64,000 bases of DNA from Pirellulaceae bacterium (GCA_028280445.1 JANQLU010000152.1:24033-88032); one strand, 5' to 3'; positions 24,897 through 34,205 are shown, counted from the first letter of the stretch. Program-made: numbers and translations. Notes: generated from the sequence alone by a model not told the origin.

Positions 24897-25673
24897 ATGG
24901 CGGACTTCAAAACCCATATTACAACCAGCACCATCCTCGGTGGCGTTTACGGAGGCATTGCCTATTTGGGTTTTGATATGGCACCGCAAGATTGTTTGAT
25001 TGCCGCCGGATTGTGTTCTTACGCAGGAATGCTGCCCGATCTCGATTCCAGTTCCGGAGTGCCTGTTCGTGAAACGCTCTGCTTTTTATCTGCGGTTGTT
25101 CCGATGCTGATGGTTCGTCGGTTTGCCGACATGAACATGACTCCAGAAACCATGGTGTTGACGGCGGGGTTGCTGTATGTCGGGATTCGATTCGGGCTAG
25201 GTGAGATTTTCAAACGCTACACCGTCCATCGGGGAATGTGGCATAGTATTCCGGCAGCCATGATTGCTGGAGGAGTCGCATTTCTGGTTTGCGTGTCACA
25301 AGATTTCAGTGTCCGCATTTTTAAATCCTGGGCTGTCGTTCTCGGGTTTTTGTCGCATTTGATTTTGGACGAACTTTACTCAGTGGACTTGGGTGGCAAA
25401 GTGGTCCGGGTCAAAAAATCGTTCGGCACGGCGATGAAATTTTATCGCAACAATTGGTGGGCAAATGTTTCCTGTTATGGAAAATTGATTCTGGTTGGAC
25501 TATTGGTTGCAAGTGATCCAACGGTTGCCGCCAAGTTCGACAGACAACCGTTGAACATCCAATTTGTCGCCAGAGATTGGATCTGGGAACAATTGGGGTA
25601 TTCGGATTCTGATGCGTCGAACGACGACACCGACGATGCAAACCCCAATGATTCTCCGACTATGCTGCGCTAA
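24897..25673 (+). CDS. DUF457/YdjM-like membrane protein
   Basis: 258 residues, multi-spanning. The conserved polar motifs of the DUF457 group (inner-membrane metal-dependent hydrolase, YdjM/YbcI) are visible: ADFKTHI near the N-terminus, LPDLDS (residues 45-50), TVHRGMWHSIPAA, and FLSHLILDELYSVDLGG. The His and Asp residues would bind metal at the membrane face. The biochemical function of this family is unsettled. The C-terminal 25 residues are acidic and Asn/Asp-rich. The gene is followed by degenerate repeats and appears to be a single-gene unit. Confidence 0.8.
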   Translation: MADFKTHITTSTILGGVYGGIAYLGFDMAPQDCLIAAGLCSYAGMLPDLDSSSGVPVRETLCFLSAVVPMLMVRRFADMNMTPETMVLTAGLLYVGIRFGLGEIFKRYTVHRGMWHSIPAAMIAGGVAFLVCVSQDFSVRIFKSWAVVLGFLSHLILDELYSVDLGGKVVRVKKSFGTAMKFYRNNWWANVSCYGKLILVGLLVASDPTVAAKFDRQPLNIQFVARDWIWEQLGYSDSDASNDDTDDANPNDSPTMLR

Positions 25674-25678
25674 CTGTG

Positions 25679-25737
25679 TGTAGGTCCGGTTCCTGCCTGC
25701 CTATCTGACAAAACGGCCAGTAGGAATTGGCTTTACT
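25679..25737. repeat. Type C repeat, degenerate
   Basis: TGTAGGTCCGGTTCCTGCCT and AGTAGGAATTGGCTTTAC: the same layout as other type C copies but with many mismatches, so probably old. First of four repeats in the gene-free stretch 25674-26052. Confidence 0.75.
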
Positions 25738-25763
25738 TCTCTTGGTCATCTTGTCGAGACGTT

Positions 25764-25819
25764 GACAGGATTTACAGGATGTCCTGCGCGCTGATCCTGT
25801 CAATCATGTTCATCCTGTC
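25764..25819. repeat. Type D repeat
   Basis: GACAGGATTTACAGGATGTC, then TGATCCTGTCAATCATG and CATCCTGTC: an imperfect inverted pair of the CAGGAT unit. Confidence 0.8.
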
Positions 25820-25832
25820 AAAAAAACGGCAT

Positions 25833-25884
25833 CGTAGGGCCGGTTCGTTAGCGCTCGAACCGGAGGCTAGCGCCTTGCCGCTCA
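25833..25884. repeat. Chimeric repeat: left half type C, right half type B
   Basis: Begins CGTAGGGCCGGTTCGTTAGC, a type C left arm, and ends GGCTAGCGCCTTGCCGCTCA, a type B right arm. The two arms are not complementary, so it cannot form the usual hairpin. Confidence 0.75.
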
Positions 25885-25906
25885 TTGGTGGCTTTGCCCG
25901 TGGCTC

Positions 25907-25926
25907 GGCAGGAGCCTCGCCCTCCC
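25907..25926. repeat. Type E short repeat
   Basis: GGCAGGAGCCTCGCCCTCCC, identical to the copy at 23846. Confidence 0.75.
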
Positions 25927-26052
25927 TTTTTTCGTCTTGTGTACTTCTGGGGAAATTTTGACGAAAGATCAGTCAGGCAGGTCGAAATTTGTTTGCGATT
26001 TGTAACAATGGTTTGCATGTTTTTGTATGCTTCGAGTCGTTAGGAGAGCGGG

Positions 26053-26586
26053 ATGTCCAAAGGTGCTTATGTTGGGATCGGGATTGTTGGCGCGGTCGTC
26101 GTCGTATTCGGATTATGTTGCGTTGGCGGCATCGTGGCGATCGCGATGTTTGGCAGCGCGTACGGCAAGAAAATCGAACGACCCGGTGGAGAATTGTATT
26201 ACACGAAAAACGTGGATGCCGACGAAGCCAACAAGATGGCGGATTTTCTGGCCGAAAACTACTTCAAAAAAGACGGCGACAAAGTTGTGACGGTGCAATT
26301 GGATCGTGAAGGTGATACGCCCGTGGTCCGCATGGTATACGACATGTCACAAGCCGATAAATTCAAGATGGTGCTCAAATTGTTTCAGCTCAAAATTTCC
26401 AGGACTCTATACGATGGAAATCCGGTCATCCTGCATTTGTGTGACAATAAATTAAAAACGCAAAAAGTGATTGAATGGACTCAGGACAGTTCCGGCAAAA
26501 AAGGAGACTCCAACAAGAAAGGCAGCTCCGACAAAAACAAAGACAAAAAAGGCGGTCTGTCGGACGCTTTCAAACAAAACAAATAG
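26053..26586 (+). CDS. Small membrane-anchored protein, function unknown
   Basis: 177 residues; start ATG at 26053 with AGGAGAG five bases upstream. One N-terminal membrane helix (VGIGIVGAVVVVFGLCCVGG, residues 7-26, extending to about 33), then a compact alpha/beta domain of about 100 residues with NVDADEANKMADFLAENYF and VRMVYDMSQADKFKMVLKLF. The last 30 residues are Lys/Ser/Asp-rich and disordered (KKGDSNKKGSSDKNKDKKG), like the tails of two other membrane proteins in this window. No family recognised. It converges on dtd with only four bases between the stops. Confidence 0.75.
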   Translation: MSKGAYVGIGIVGAVVVVFGLCCVGGIVAIAMFGSAYGKKIERPGGELYYTKNVDADEANKMADFLAENYFKKDGDKVVTVQLDREGDTPVVRMVYDMSQADKFKMVLKLFQLKISRTLYDGNPVILHLCDNKLKTQKVIEWTQDSSGKKGDSNKKGSSDKNKDKKGGLSDAFKQNK

Positions 26587-26590
26587 TGGT

Positions 26591-27040
26591 TCAAAACTGT
26601 TTTTGACTGTCCAGTAAAATCGTCACGGGACCGTCGTTGTTTAACGCGACGTCCATTTGCGCCTGGAACATTCCTGTTTCGACATGAATCGATTGGGCGC
26701 GAACGCACTCACAAAAATATTCGTACAAACGGTTGCCTTGGGCGGGATCGGCTGCCGAAATAAAACTCGGTCGCCTGCCTTTACGGCAATCACCGTACAG
26801 TGTGAATTGACTGACGACGAGCATTTGTCCGCCAACGTTCGCCAAAGACAAATTCATTTTTCCCTCGGCGTCATTGAAGACGCGTAGCGTCACACATTTT
26901 TCCGCCAGCCATTCCGCATCCGATTCACGATCGCCTTGTCCGACACCCAACAATACGACAAGTCCTGTTTCAATTTGGCCGGTGATCGATCCATCGACTG
27001 TAACACTGGCTCGACTGACCCGCTGAACAACTGCTCTCAT
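26591..27040 (-). CDS. dtd: D-aminoacyl-tRNA deacylase
   Basis: 149 residues from ATG at 27040 with GGAAGAAG immediately upstream; an in-frame TTG at 27052 is less likely. The enzyme removes D-amino acids (and glycine from tRNA-Ala) mischarged on tRNAs and acts in the cytoplasm. The N-terminal MRAVVQRVSRASVTVDG, the SQFTLYGDCRKGRRPSF motif and the C-terminal NDGPVTILLD motif carrying the conserved Thr are all family signatures; length is normal. It is transcribed divergently from pdxA, 68 bases apart. Confidence 0.95.
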   Translation of the reverse strand: MRAVVQRVSRASVTVDGSITGQIETGLVVLLGVGQGDRESDAEWLAEKCVTLRVFNDAEGKMNLSLANVGGQMLVVSQFTLYGDCRKGRRPSFISAADPAQGNRLYEYFCECVRAQSIHVETGMFQAQMDVALNNDGPVTILLDSQKQF

Positions 27041-27108
27041 TTCTTCTTCCAAGGGGGATGATCAAGGCAACCATTTTGCCGCGAAGCGATTGCGCCTACA
27101 ATCGAAGC

Positions 27109-28155
27109 ATGGGGGAAAAAAATAGAAAATCCCGAATTGCAATCACCATGGGAGATCCAGCTGGGATTGGTCCCGAGATTGTCGTGCGCAGCTGTATCGA
27201 ATTGAATCGACAGTGGGTCGACGCGCTGGAGCTGCTGATTGTCGGGCGGACATCGGTGATCCAACGTGCTGTCGAAATGCTGGGCGTGGCGGATACCTGG
27301 AGGTCGCTTTCACCATCGATTTCAATTCACGATGTTGGTGATCGGGCGGCTGACGACGTGAAGCCTGGAGAAGTTTCGGCTGCAGGTGGTCGGGTTGCCT
27401 ATGAAGCTTTGAAATTGGCGACTCTATGGGCGGTTGAAAATGACGTTGATGCTGTTGTGACAGCGCCGTTAAACAAAGCGGCTCTGCACGCGGCAGGCAT
27501 CATGGTCCCCGGTCATACCGAGCTACTGGCTCAATTTTGCCATGTGTCGGAGGTTGGCATGATGTTGCATTTGCCGCCCAGCAATGCCCGGTCCGAACAA
27601 CATTTTCCGTTAGGCGAAATCGGGTTGAGCGTTGTCCACGTCACGCTGCATACCGCTTTACGAAACGTATTCGACCAGCTCACGACAGCCGCCGTCGTGG
27701 AAAAAATAAAACTGATTGAAAATTTTTGTAGCACATTGTTGAAGGCAAAACAGACCGCTCGCAAAAAACCGCGGATTGCAGTGGCGGCGTTGAATCCGCA
27801 TGGAGGCGAAGACGGTTTGTTTGGAAAAGAAGAAATTGAGATCATTCGCCCCGCCGTCGAGCAAGGATTGCAGTTAGGTTTTGATGTCACCGGTCCAGAG
27901 CCTTGTGACACATTGATGCGTCGAGCGGCACTGGGAGAGTTTGATGCCGTTGTCGCGATGTATCACGATCAAGGGCACATTGCATTGAAATTGTTGGATA
28001 TGTTTGCAACGGTCAACATCACGTTGGGTTTACCAATCATTCGTACCAGTGTCGCGCATGGCACGGCCAATGAGATTGCCTGGACAGGACAAGCCGATTG
28101 CGAAAGTCTCAATCAAGCCATTTTAGTCGCGCACCAATTAGCAAGTGCACCGTAG
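27109..28155 (+). CDS. pdxA: 4-hydroxythreonine-4-phosphate dehydrogenase
   Basis: 348 residues from ATG at 27109; an earlier ATG at 27058 would add 17 residues without family similarity and lie 17 bases from dtd. PdxA oxidises 4-phosphohydroxy-L-threonine in the DXP-dependent pyridoxal phosphate pathway. Visible motifs: ITMGDPAGIGPEI, TAPLNKAALHAAG, PGHTELLAQ with a metal-binding His, AALNPHGGEDG, and MYHDQGHIALK with another. The TAG stop (28153-28155) is the first TAG of a type C repeat, so the C-terminus ends where the repeat begins. No other B6 gene is nearby. Confidence 0.94.
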   Translation: MGEKNRKSRIAITMGDPAGIGPEIVVRSCIELNRQWVDALELLIVGRTSVIQRAVEMLGVADTWRSLSPSISIHDVGDRAADDVKPGEVSAAGGRVAYEALKLATLWAVENDVDAVVTAPLNKAALHAAGIMVPGHTELLAQFCHVSEVGMMLHLPPSNARSEQHFPLGEIGLSVVHVTLHTALRNVFDQLTTAAVVEKIKLIENFCSTLLKAKQTARKKPRIAVAALNPHGGEDGLFGKEEIEIIRPAVEQGLQLGFDVTGPEPCDTLMRRAALGEFDAVVAMYHDQGHIALKLLDMFATVNITLGLPIIRTSVAHGTANEIAWTGQADCESLNQAILVAHQLASAP

Positions 28156-28289
28156 GGCCGGTTCCCACCGGCCAATCCAAAAAACGGCAACGCCGACAAA
28201 AACACCCCGTCCAACAAATGGCAACCTAACAAACGACTGGTCCGAATAACAACCAATCCAACAAACCGGCCGGCGGGAACCGGCCCTAC
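28152..28289. repeat. Type C repeat with a long centre, touching both flanking genes
   Basis: GTAGGGCCGGTTCCCACCGG at the left supplies the pdxA stop. The right arm GGCGGGAACCGGCCCTAC ends directly against the TAA stop of the DUF1501 gene. The 95-base centre repeats CCAATCCAAnAAA-like and CAACAAA units, suggesting a duplicated core. It fills the whole space between the two convergent genes. Confidence 0.88.
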
Positions 28290-29510
28290 TTAGCTAAACA
28301 ATTTCATGGTTTTGTATTGTTTGCCGAGGATCGGTTTGCTTTTGGTTTTAAACCATTTTTCGAGAATCGTTGCGTAAAGACTTCGGTAATCAACGTTGTG
28401 TTTCAAGTCGTCTTCGAGCAAATCGGTCAGACTTGGATATTTGCCGTGGGTACCAGACTGGATACTTCCGCTGATCATAAACGCGGGGGCCGCTGCACCG
28501 TGATCCGTTCCATGGCTGGCGTTTTCACGAACGCGGCGACCGAACTCGGAAAATACGAACGCTAATGTTCGTTTGTCGTTGCCTTGATCTTTCAAATCGT
28601 CCATGAATGTTTTTACCGCATCACTCAATTCGGTCAGTAGACCAGCATGAGCTTGTGCTTGATTGGCGTGAGTGTCGAATCCATCCAGGGTGACATAGTA
28701 GACATTGGTTTTCAGGTTCGAACCAATCAATTGCGCCACCGTTGCCAATTTTCGACCAAGCCCTGTTTGTGGGTATTGGGCTTTTGTTTTGTATTTGCCC
28801 AAAATCTCTTCGACGCGCGAGCTGGTTTGAATTGCCGACACCGTGTTCGCTTGAACAAAAGTCAGCAACTCGTTGTTTTTGTCGCGTTTGACTTTGACAT
28901 TATCTTCCATCAATTTTTTTAGTTGTCGGCGATTTCCCAGTCGCAATCTAAAATCGTCCAGTGATTGCATCGTGGGGACATGCACTTTTTCGCCGGCCAA
29001 AGCGAGCGGTTGATCTTCGCGGCCCAAATGGACTCCGGGCAAATCGCGAGCCTTGGTTTTTTGTTGGTCGAAAAATCGTCCTAACCAACCCGTCGGTGTT
29101 TGAACGTTGCGTCGATGCGCCGTATGCCACAAATCCATCGAATCGAAATGCGATCGATTGGGGTTGGGATATCCGACGCCATTGATGACGGCAATGCGAT
29201 TTTCTTCGAGCAGTTTTGCAAATCCCGACATCGAGGGATGGAACCCACAGTGATCATCAATTTTCTGAACGGCATTTTTACCGACGGCCAATGTAAAACG
29301 GTTTTTGTAATACTCGGGATCCGCATACGGAATCACCGTGTTAATACCGTCGTTGCCTCCTGACAATTGGATGACCACCAAAATCCGGTCCGTTTTCTCG
29401 GCAATGGTCTGATGACAGGCGGCCAGCAAATAATCGGGAACACCTGCGGCCAAACCGACCAGTGCTGTCGAACCAGCAGCCGTCGAAAGAAATTGTCGTC
29501 GTGTCGTCAT
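28290..29510 (-). CDS. DUF1501 domain secreted protein
   Basis: 406 residues; ATG at 29510 with GGAG eight bases upstream. A Tat-type signal (TTRRQFLSTAAGSTALVGLA) indicates folded export. DUF1501 motifs are LVVIQLSGGNDGINTVIPYA, LPGVHLG and SEFGRRVRENASHGTDHGAA, which resemble sulfatase/alkaline-phosphatase-fold residues; the activity of the family has not been settled. It is the last gene of a three-gene unit with DUF1800 26 bases upstream, a pairing common in planctomycetes. Probably acts in the periplasm with DUF1800 on an extracellular polymer, by inference. Confidence 0.92.
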   Translation of the reverse strand: MTTRRQFLSTAAGSTALVGLAAGVPDYLLAACHQTIAEKTDRILVVIQLSGGNDGINTVIPYADPEYYKNRFTLAVGKNAVQKIDDHCGFHPSMSGFAKLLEENRIAVINGVGYPNPNRSHFDSMDLWHTAHRRNVQTPTGWLGRFFDQQKTKARDLPGVHLGREDQPLALAGEKVHVPTMQSLDDFRLRLGNRRQLKKLMEDNVKVKRDKNNELLTFVQANTVSAIQTSSRVEEILGKYKTKAQYPQTGLGRKLATVAQLIGSNLKTNVYYVTLDGFDTHANQAQAHAGLLTELSDAVKTFMDDLKDQGNDKRTLAFVFSEFGRRVRENASHGTDHGAAAPAFMISGSIQSGTHGKYPSLTDLLEDDLKHNVDYRSLYATILEKWFKTKSKPILGKQYKTMKLFS

Positions 29511-29536
29511 GGCAATTCTCCACTGATGGTTTGCGT

Positions 29537-30880
29537 TTAGCTCAATTGAAATTCGGGTAACAAACTGATGGCATGAATTAAATCGGCAACAGCGTCATGC
29601 GACTTGACCCCGCGTTTTTCTGCCAGTCGGACCAGTTTGGATTTGGCAGCTCCTGGAATCGGAACAGCCACAAGCAATTCGAGCAGTGAATCGACGGCTT
29701 GTTCAGGACGGGCAGCATTTTGTTTTCGAAGCCAGACTGCCAAATTGGAATCGGCCCATTTGGTGTTGTTGTTGCGAACGAGATCGCCAACGAGATTGGC
29801 TCGACCAAGGAGCGTTGACGAATTGATCCATTTTCGACCGCCTTCCCAACCAGCCACGTTCGGCGGATAAAACGGCAATTGGCCAAGCTGTTCGAGCCGA
29901 TTGGCCAGTTCGTTCAAATTGACCGAAGCACCAAGCGCTCGTTTGAGACCGACGGCGAATTCTACCGGCGAGCGAAGTTTTTTTCCAATCGACTGTTTGC
30001 TGTAGAAAATGTTGCTCAACAAAATTTTGCGAACCGTTTTTCCCATATCGAAATTAGATTTGCGAATTTCCTGGGCCAACGGTTCGAGCATTTCGGGTGA
30101 TGGAGTGGGCTCGTCGGCGATGAAAAACCGATAAAGTTTTTTCGCAATAAACCTTGGCGCGGCCGCTTGAGCCAACACGATTTTGATGGCGTCTTCACCG
30201 CCAAAATTTCCAGATTGCGACAGGAATTTTTTGACGCCATTGTCGTGCTGATAGGGATTGAATCGAAATTTCTTGCGTCGAATTTCCCAGCCCGTAAAAC
30301 AACGAGCCATTTGTTTAATATCCGTTTCGGTGTAATTGCCTGATTCCAGGCAAAACAGTTCCATGAGTTCACGAGCGAAATTCTCATTGGGACGTGTTTT
30401 TCGATTTTCCTGCGAATCGAGATAAATCAGCATCGCAGGATCTCTGGCGATGGCGCTGACCATTTTTTCGAATTTGCCGAGAGCGTTGTTTCTGAGAATT
30501 CGGTTTTGATCCAACATGGCATCTGCCGAATTCACTTTGGCGGCACTGGTGGCAAAATGACCATGCCAAAACAAAGTCATTTTTTCTAACAACTGATCAG
30601 GTGTGAATCGCATTCGATACAACCACCAGGCGGACAGCGATCGTGTTTCTCGCGCGGCGAGCAATGTCGCGCCCATTTTTTTCATCATCGAATCGAACTT
30701 GGTCGTTTCGACATTGAACAATCGGTCAACGCATTTTTCCAGGCCAAGTTTTTGACCGGATTTTAATTCGTCAGGAGTTGCTGCGAATCCGGCGCGACGA
30801 TACAGATGAGCGACGTGTCGCTTGGTCCAATTTTTTACATCGGCTTGTTTCCAGGCGGATTTGGGATCATCCATTTTCAT
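29537..30880 (-). CDS. DUF1800 domain protein
   Basis: 447 residues. The ATG at 30880 overlaps the upstream stop in an ATGA arrangement, with GGGAGAC just upstream, so translation is coupled. DUF1800 signatures are present: HLYRRAGFAATPDELKSG, MTLFWHGHFATSAAKV, ARELMELFCLESGNYTETD and MARCFTGW. No signal peptide is visible, which is usual for the family, although its partner DUF1501 is exported by Tat; a piggy-back export of the pair is possible but unproven. Biochemical function unknown. Confidence 0.92.
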   Translation of the reverse strand: MKMDDPKSAWKQADVKNWTKRHVAHLYRRAGFAATPDELKSGQKLGLEKCVDRLFNVETTKFDSMMKKMGATLLAARETRSLSAWWLYRMRFTPDQLLEKMTLFWHGHFATSAAKVNSADAMLDQNRILRNNALGKFEKMVSAIARDPAMLIYLDSQENRKTRPNENFARELMELFCLESGNYTETDIKQMARCFTGWEIRRKKFRFNPYQHDNGVKKFLSQSGNFGGEDAIKIVLAQAAAPRFIAKKLYRFFIADEPTPSPEMLEPLAQEIRKSNFDMGKTVRKILLSNIFYSKQSIGKKLRSPVEFAVGLKRALGASVNLNELANRLEQLGQLPFYPPNVAGWEGGRKWINSSTLLGRANLVGDLVRNNNTKWADSNLAVWLRKQNAARPEQAVDSLLELLVAVPIPGAAKSKLVRLAEKRGVKSHDAVADLIHAISLLPEFQLS

Positions 30881-32634
30881 TTTGCGTCTCCCAAATTCAA
30901 TTCCAAATTGAGTTCGAGACGATCCGAGTGGTTTTGTAAATCCAGCGAAGCGTTTTTAGCGTGCTTGAGCAATTTCAGGAAAACGTCAATCCGTTTTGCC
31001 GCCGTTTTTTCATCCAAACCTTCTTCGAGCATTTGTTGAGCGACCAATGAATCGCGATTGTCGGCCAGGATTTTGTTCAGCGCTTTGCCATCAATGTTGA
31101 TTGCAGAATTCGTGTTTTTCGCTGTTTTCGTTCCACCTTTGCGCGCGATTTGAACCAGTTCGCGAGCCAGCTGATCCGTACTGGAAATGATGAAGTAGTC
31201 ACCAACAAAAGCGACCGACGGCGAAAAATTGTAATTGATCAACCCTTTGTCCGAGGCATCGTCCGACATGTAAGTCGTCGTCACAATTTTTGCATCTTTT
31301 GATTTTTCTGTTTCCATATCCAGCTGTGGCTGGCCTTGTTGGGACAGTGCGATGTTGGTAAATCCAATCACACTTTGGAAACCCACCTTGAATCGCTGCT
31401 GAATTTTCTTGGGATCTTTTAATTGAAAAACTGCAGCAAAAGCGGGCAGTTTGATATCCGGTTTGGGTGTTTTGAGTTTCGAGAAATCTTGCAGCGAGCC
31501 AATGATTTGAACGCCGGGTTTTAAGGCACCGAGAATTTCTTCGCCAAAATCGAGACCGGAAAACAACGTCGAGAATTGACTATCGGCCTGTGCGAGTTCG
31601 GCAATGTGTTTTTCCTCGAACAAATCTTCTTTGGCCAGCCATAATCCTGCGATATCGCGATAACTGGTGATCGAAAACATCTGCTTGGAAGGAAGCAAAA
31701 GATTGGGAGCGACCCCCTGCCCTTTCGGGCCAAAGTAAAACTCACGAGGTTTGGAAACCCATTTGGCGTTGTGCGGAGTTGCTGCAGAGATACGCAATTT
31801 ATCTTTGTCGACATATAAATTGGAAACTGCATAATCCGCTTTTTGAATATTGCTGAGAATACCACCGGCCAACAATTCGACGGCGATGTTTTCCGTTTTG
31901 TTGTTGATCGCTTTGGCGAGTTGCTTGTTGGACTTGAGCAATTTGAGATCAACGAACAATCGCGCTGCCGATTTGCCGCGGAGCAATTTTTGCGAAGCTT
32001 TGAAATGTGATTGATGTGCGATCGAGTCTTTGGTTTTATCCAGGAAACGATCGGCGATGTCTTTTCCGATTTTTTTGTTACTGGCAATCAACAGTTTGTC
32101 GCCCAACAGAGCGATGGCGGCATTTTGAACTTCGTAGGTTGTCAGGCCTCGGTAATTGGACTTTTTGATCTTTGCGTCGATTCCCATTTTTTTTGAATCG
32201 TTCATCAACTCAACCAGTTTTTCAACGAGGGAGTTGAGAGTCGATTTGTTTTTTGCATGTGCGATGACGGCGAATCCATTGGAACTTGGGTCAAACGCCG
32301 CATACAAACCGTGATGGGTCAGTTGCCCAACGGCTTCGTTCCATTTCATTTCCAACTGGTATTCCAAAACGCGGCGGGCCACGTTCAGTTGCCGAAACTG
32401 TGTCGACTTCATGGCTTTTTTGACATCCTCGATGTCTTCGACCGATTGGCGAATCGGATGTTCGAGGATCGTTTCAATCAGCGCTGATGGTTCAGAGACC
32501 GAAAGCACGGCGACCGATTGTTTGGGAAACAAATGGACCGCCGAATTCTGTGTTTGCTGAGCGGAAACGGAAATGGCTTGAAGTGTTGCCAGACAAGTAA
32601 CGATGGCACAGAGTGTGCGCGGAACCCAACGCAT
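30877..32634 (-). CDS. Large secreted protein heading the DUF1800/DUF1501 operon
   Basis: 585 residues; ATG at 32634 with GGGAG seven bases upstream. The signal peptide (RTLCAIVTCLATLQAISVSA, cleavage near AQQ) is clear. The mature chain is alpha/beta, with repeated segments such as SVAVLSVSEPSALIETI, LYAAFDPSSNGFAVIAHAK and GINYN-like phrases, and ends in a helical region (LLKHAKNASLDLQNHSDRL). It resembles a class of planctomycete periplasmic proteins with no assigned function; I do not recognise a named domain. Its coupling with DUF1800 suggests the three act together, perhaps as a surface or periplasmic degradation system. Confidence 0.82.
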   Translation of the reverse strand: MRWVPRTLCAIVTCLATLQAISVSAQQTQNSAVHLFPKQSVAVLSVSEPSALIETILEHPIRQSVEDIEDVKKAMKSTQFRQLNVARRVLEYQLEMKWNEAVGQLTHHGLYAAFDPSSNGFAVIAHAKNKSTLNSLVEKLVELMNDSKKMGIDAKIKKSNYRGLTTYEVQNAAIALLGDKLLIASNKKIGKDIADRFLDKTKDSIAHQSHFKASQKLLRGKSAARLFVDLKLLKSNKQLAKAINNKTENIAVELLAGGILSNIQKADYAVSNLYVDKDKLRISAATPHNAKWVSKPREFYFGPKGQGVAPNLLLPSKQMFSITSYRDIAGLWLAKEDLFEEKHIAELAQADSQFSTLFSGLDFGEEILGALKPGVQIIGSLQDFSKLKTPKPDIKLPAFAAVFQLKDPKKIQQRFKVGFQSVIGFTNIALSQQGQPQLDMETEKSKDAKIVTTTYMSDDASDKGLINYNFSPSVAFVGDYFIISSTDQLARELVQIARKGGTKTAKNTNSAINIDGKALNKILADNRDSLVAQQMLEEGLDEKTAAKRIDVFLKLLKHAKNASLDLQNHSDRLELNLELNLGDAK

Positions 32635-33134
32635 GGTAGTCTCCCAAATAAGCTGACCAATTTGTTGTTATTTTTATAGAGGCCGTTCTTCGCAATATAC
32701 ACCCGACGCTTGGATGTTTTGTTTCGAACATTTCTGTTTTTTCCAAAAGATTGCTTTTTTGACGAGTTTTTGATGAAAGACCCTCGGTTGGCTGCGTTTT
32801 CAAGTTCCCGAATCTTACGAGCACGAAGCGCATGCGAGTGATTTGACCGAACAAAACCACTCGCTTGCCTTCGAGCTTGTAAGGAATATGGTCCCTCGCT
32901 CACGCTTCGGGTTTGCGATTTTTGCGGGGCGGACCAAGCCATTACCAAGGCGTTTAAAAACCGTCACCTGAGGTTTCACATTTTTCGTTTTGCCCGCCGT
33001 CTGCGCCATTTTGTCTACCGTCTGCGACATCGATCGACTGACCGTTTTGAAATTTGCGTATCAATCAGATGAGCGATTCCGGTGAGTCGCGTTTTCGATG
33101 AACGTTTCAAAAACGCATTTTTGGGAAAATTGAA
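32635..33134. other. Divergent intergenic region with a type A repeat
   Basis: 500 bases. Apart from the type A copies at 32815-32935, nothing is recognised; the ribosome-binding sites at both ends are GGGAG (minus) and GGGAAAA (plus). Confidence 0.5.
32815..32935. repeat. Type A repeats, two adjoining copies
   Basis: GAGCACGAAGCGCATGCGAG pairs with CTCGCTTGCCTTCGAGCTTG; then an isolated right arm GTCCCTCGCTCACGCTTCGG follows. The second has no left partner. Confidence 0.8.
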
Positions 33135-34205
33135 ATGAAATCCATGCAAAGACAACTGATGTGGGCGGCCATAGTCATTTTTGTTGTTGGGCCCCTGATG
33201 AATCCATCAGCGATGATGGGACAACAGGACAAAGACGAGGACAAAGATAAATTTTTGAATTGGTATTACAACGTCGACAAAAATCGAGTTGCCATCAACG
33301 GTTACGACCTGGTGAGCTACCATCATAACGCGAAACCTGTCAAAGGAGACGCTCGTCAGCAAGTGACCTACGAAGGCATCGTTTACCGATTTGCAAATGA
33401 TGCGAACAAGAAAAAATTTGCAGCCAATCCGAAAAAATACTTGCCGCAATTCGGCGGCTGGTGCGCGTTTCTGATGGGAGTCGACGGAAAAAATGGTCCG
33501 CCGCCACGGCGGTTTCCACCCAATCCAACCCACTTCAAAATTGTCGATGGCAAATTGTATCTGTTTCTGCGACGACCAAACGTCGATGGTAAGAAACGCT
33601 GGGAAGCCAATGCGGAAACTATGATCAAAAATGCAAATGCGTTTTGGGCGTCGCGTATCCAAATTGGCAAAAAATATGGCGCAAAACCCGCTGGGTTACA
33701 TCCGTTGGCGCGGATGGAAACGCTACAGTTTCAATTTTTTATTGGCCAATGGAAAAGCAAGTACAAGGTTCGGCTGTCGACAACACAACCCGGTTATTCG
33801 CCCGAGATCCAAGGAATGTGGAAGGCCTGGTATGGCTGGGATGGATTCGCCATTTACGATGACTGGAAACAGGTCGGTGCCATCGGCGGAAATAGCGGAC
33901 CGGCCATCCGATCGTATGATCCGATCAACCAAAAATGGGTCATGCACTACATTCCGATTAATGCTCCAATAGAAACGGTGTGGGCCATGACCGGCAAGTT
34001 CGACGAGAAAGGCGAACTTCACGGTGAAATGAAAGGCAGTGACGGTCGGGGAAACAAATTCTTGCAAAGAATCCATTTTATCAATATCAGCGCAGACCAT
34101 TTTTCATGGCGGTCGGATCGATCGTATGATGGTGGCAAAACCTGGATCAAAGATTGGGGTGTCGGTGAGAATTACCGGGTCAAATCAGAAAAAAATCGTG
34201 GCTGA
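33135..34205 (+). CDS. Secreted YHS-domain protein with DUF1579-like C-terminal half
   Basis: 356 residues with a signal peptide (MWAAIVIFVVGPLMNPSAMM). Residues about 48-118 form a YHS-type domain (VAINGYDLVSYHHNAKPVKG, YRFANDANKKKFAANPKKYL, PQFGGWCAFLMG); YHS domains bind metal ions such as copper or iron in some proteins. Residues about 190-350 resemble DUF1579/lipocalin-like proteins (GQWKSKYKV, MWKAWYGWDGFAIYDD, GEMKGSDGRGNKFLQRIHF). The following sensor kinase gene overlaps its 3' end by eight bases, so this exported protein may feed a signal to the kinase. That link is inferred from position. Confidence 0.82.
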   Translation: MKSMQRQLMWAAIVIFVVGPLMNPSAMMGQQDKDEDKDKFLNWYYNVDKNRVAINGYDLVSYHHNAKPVKGDARQQVTYEGIVYRFANDANKKKFAANPKKYLPQFGGWCAFLMGVDGKNGPPPRRFPPNPTHFKIVDGKLYLFLRRPNVDGKKRWEANAETMIKNANAFWASRIQIGKKYGAKPAGLHPLARMETLQFQFFIGQWKSKYKVRLSTTQPGYSPEIQGMWKAWYGWDGFAIYDDWKQVGAIGGNSGPAIRSYDPINQKWVMHYIPINAPIETVWAMTGKFDEKGELHGEMKGSDGRGNKFLQRIHFINISADHFSWRSDRSYDGGKTWIKDWGVGENYRVKSEKNRG

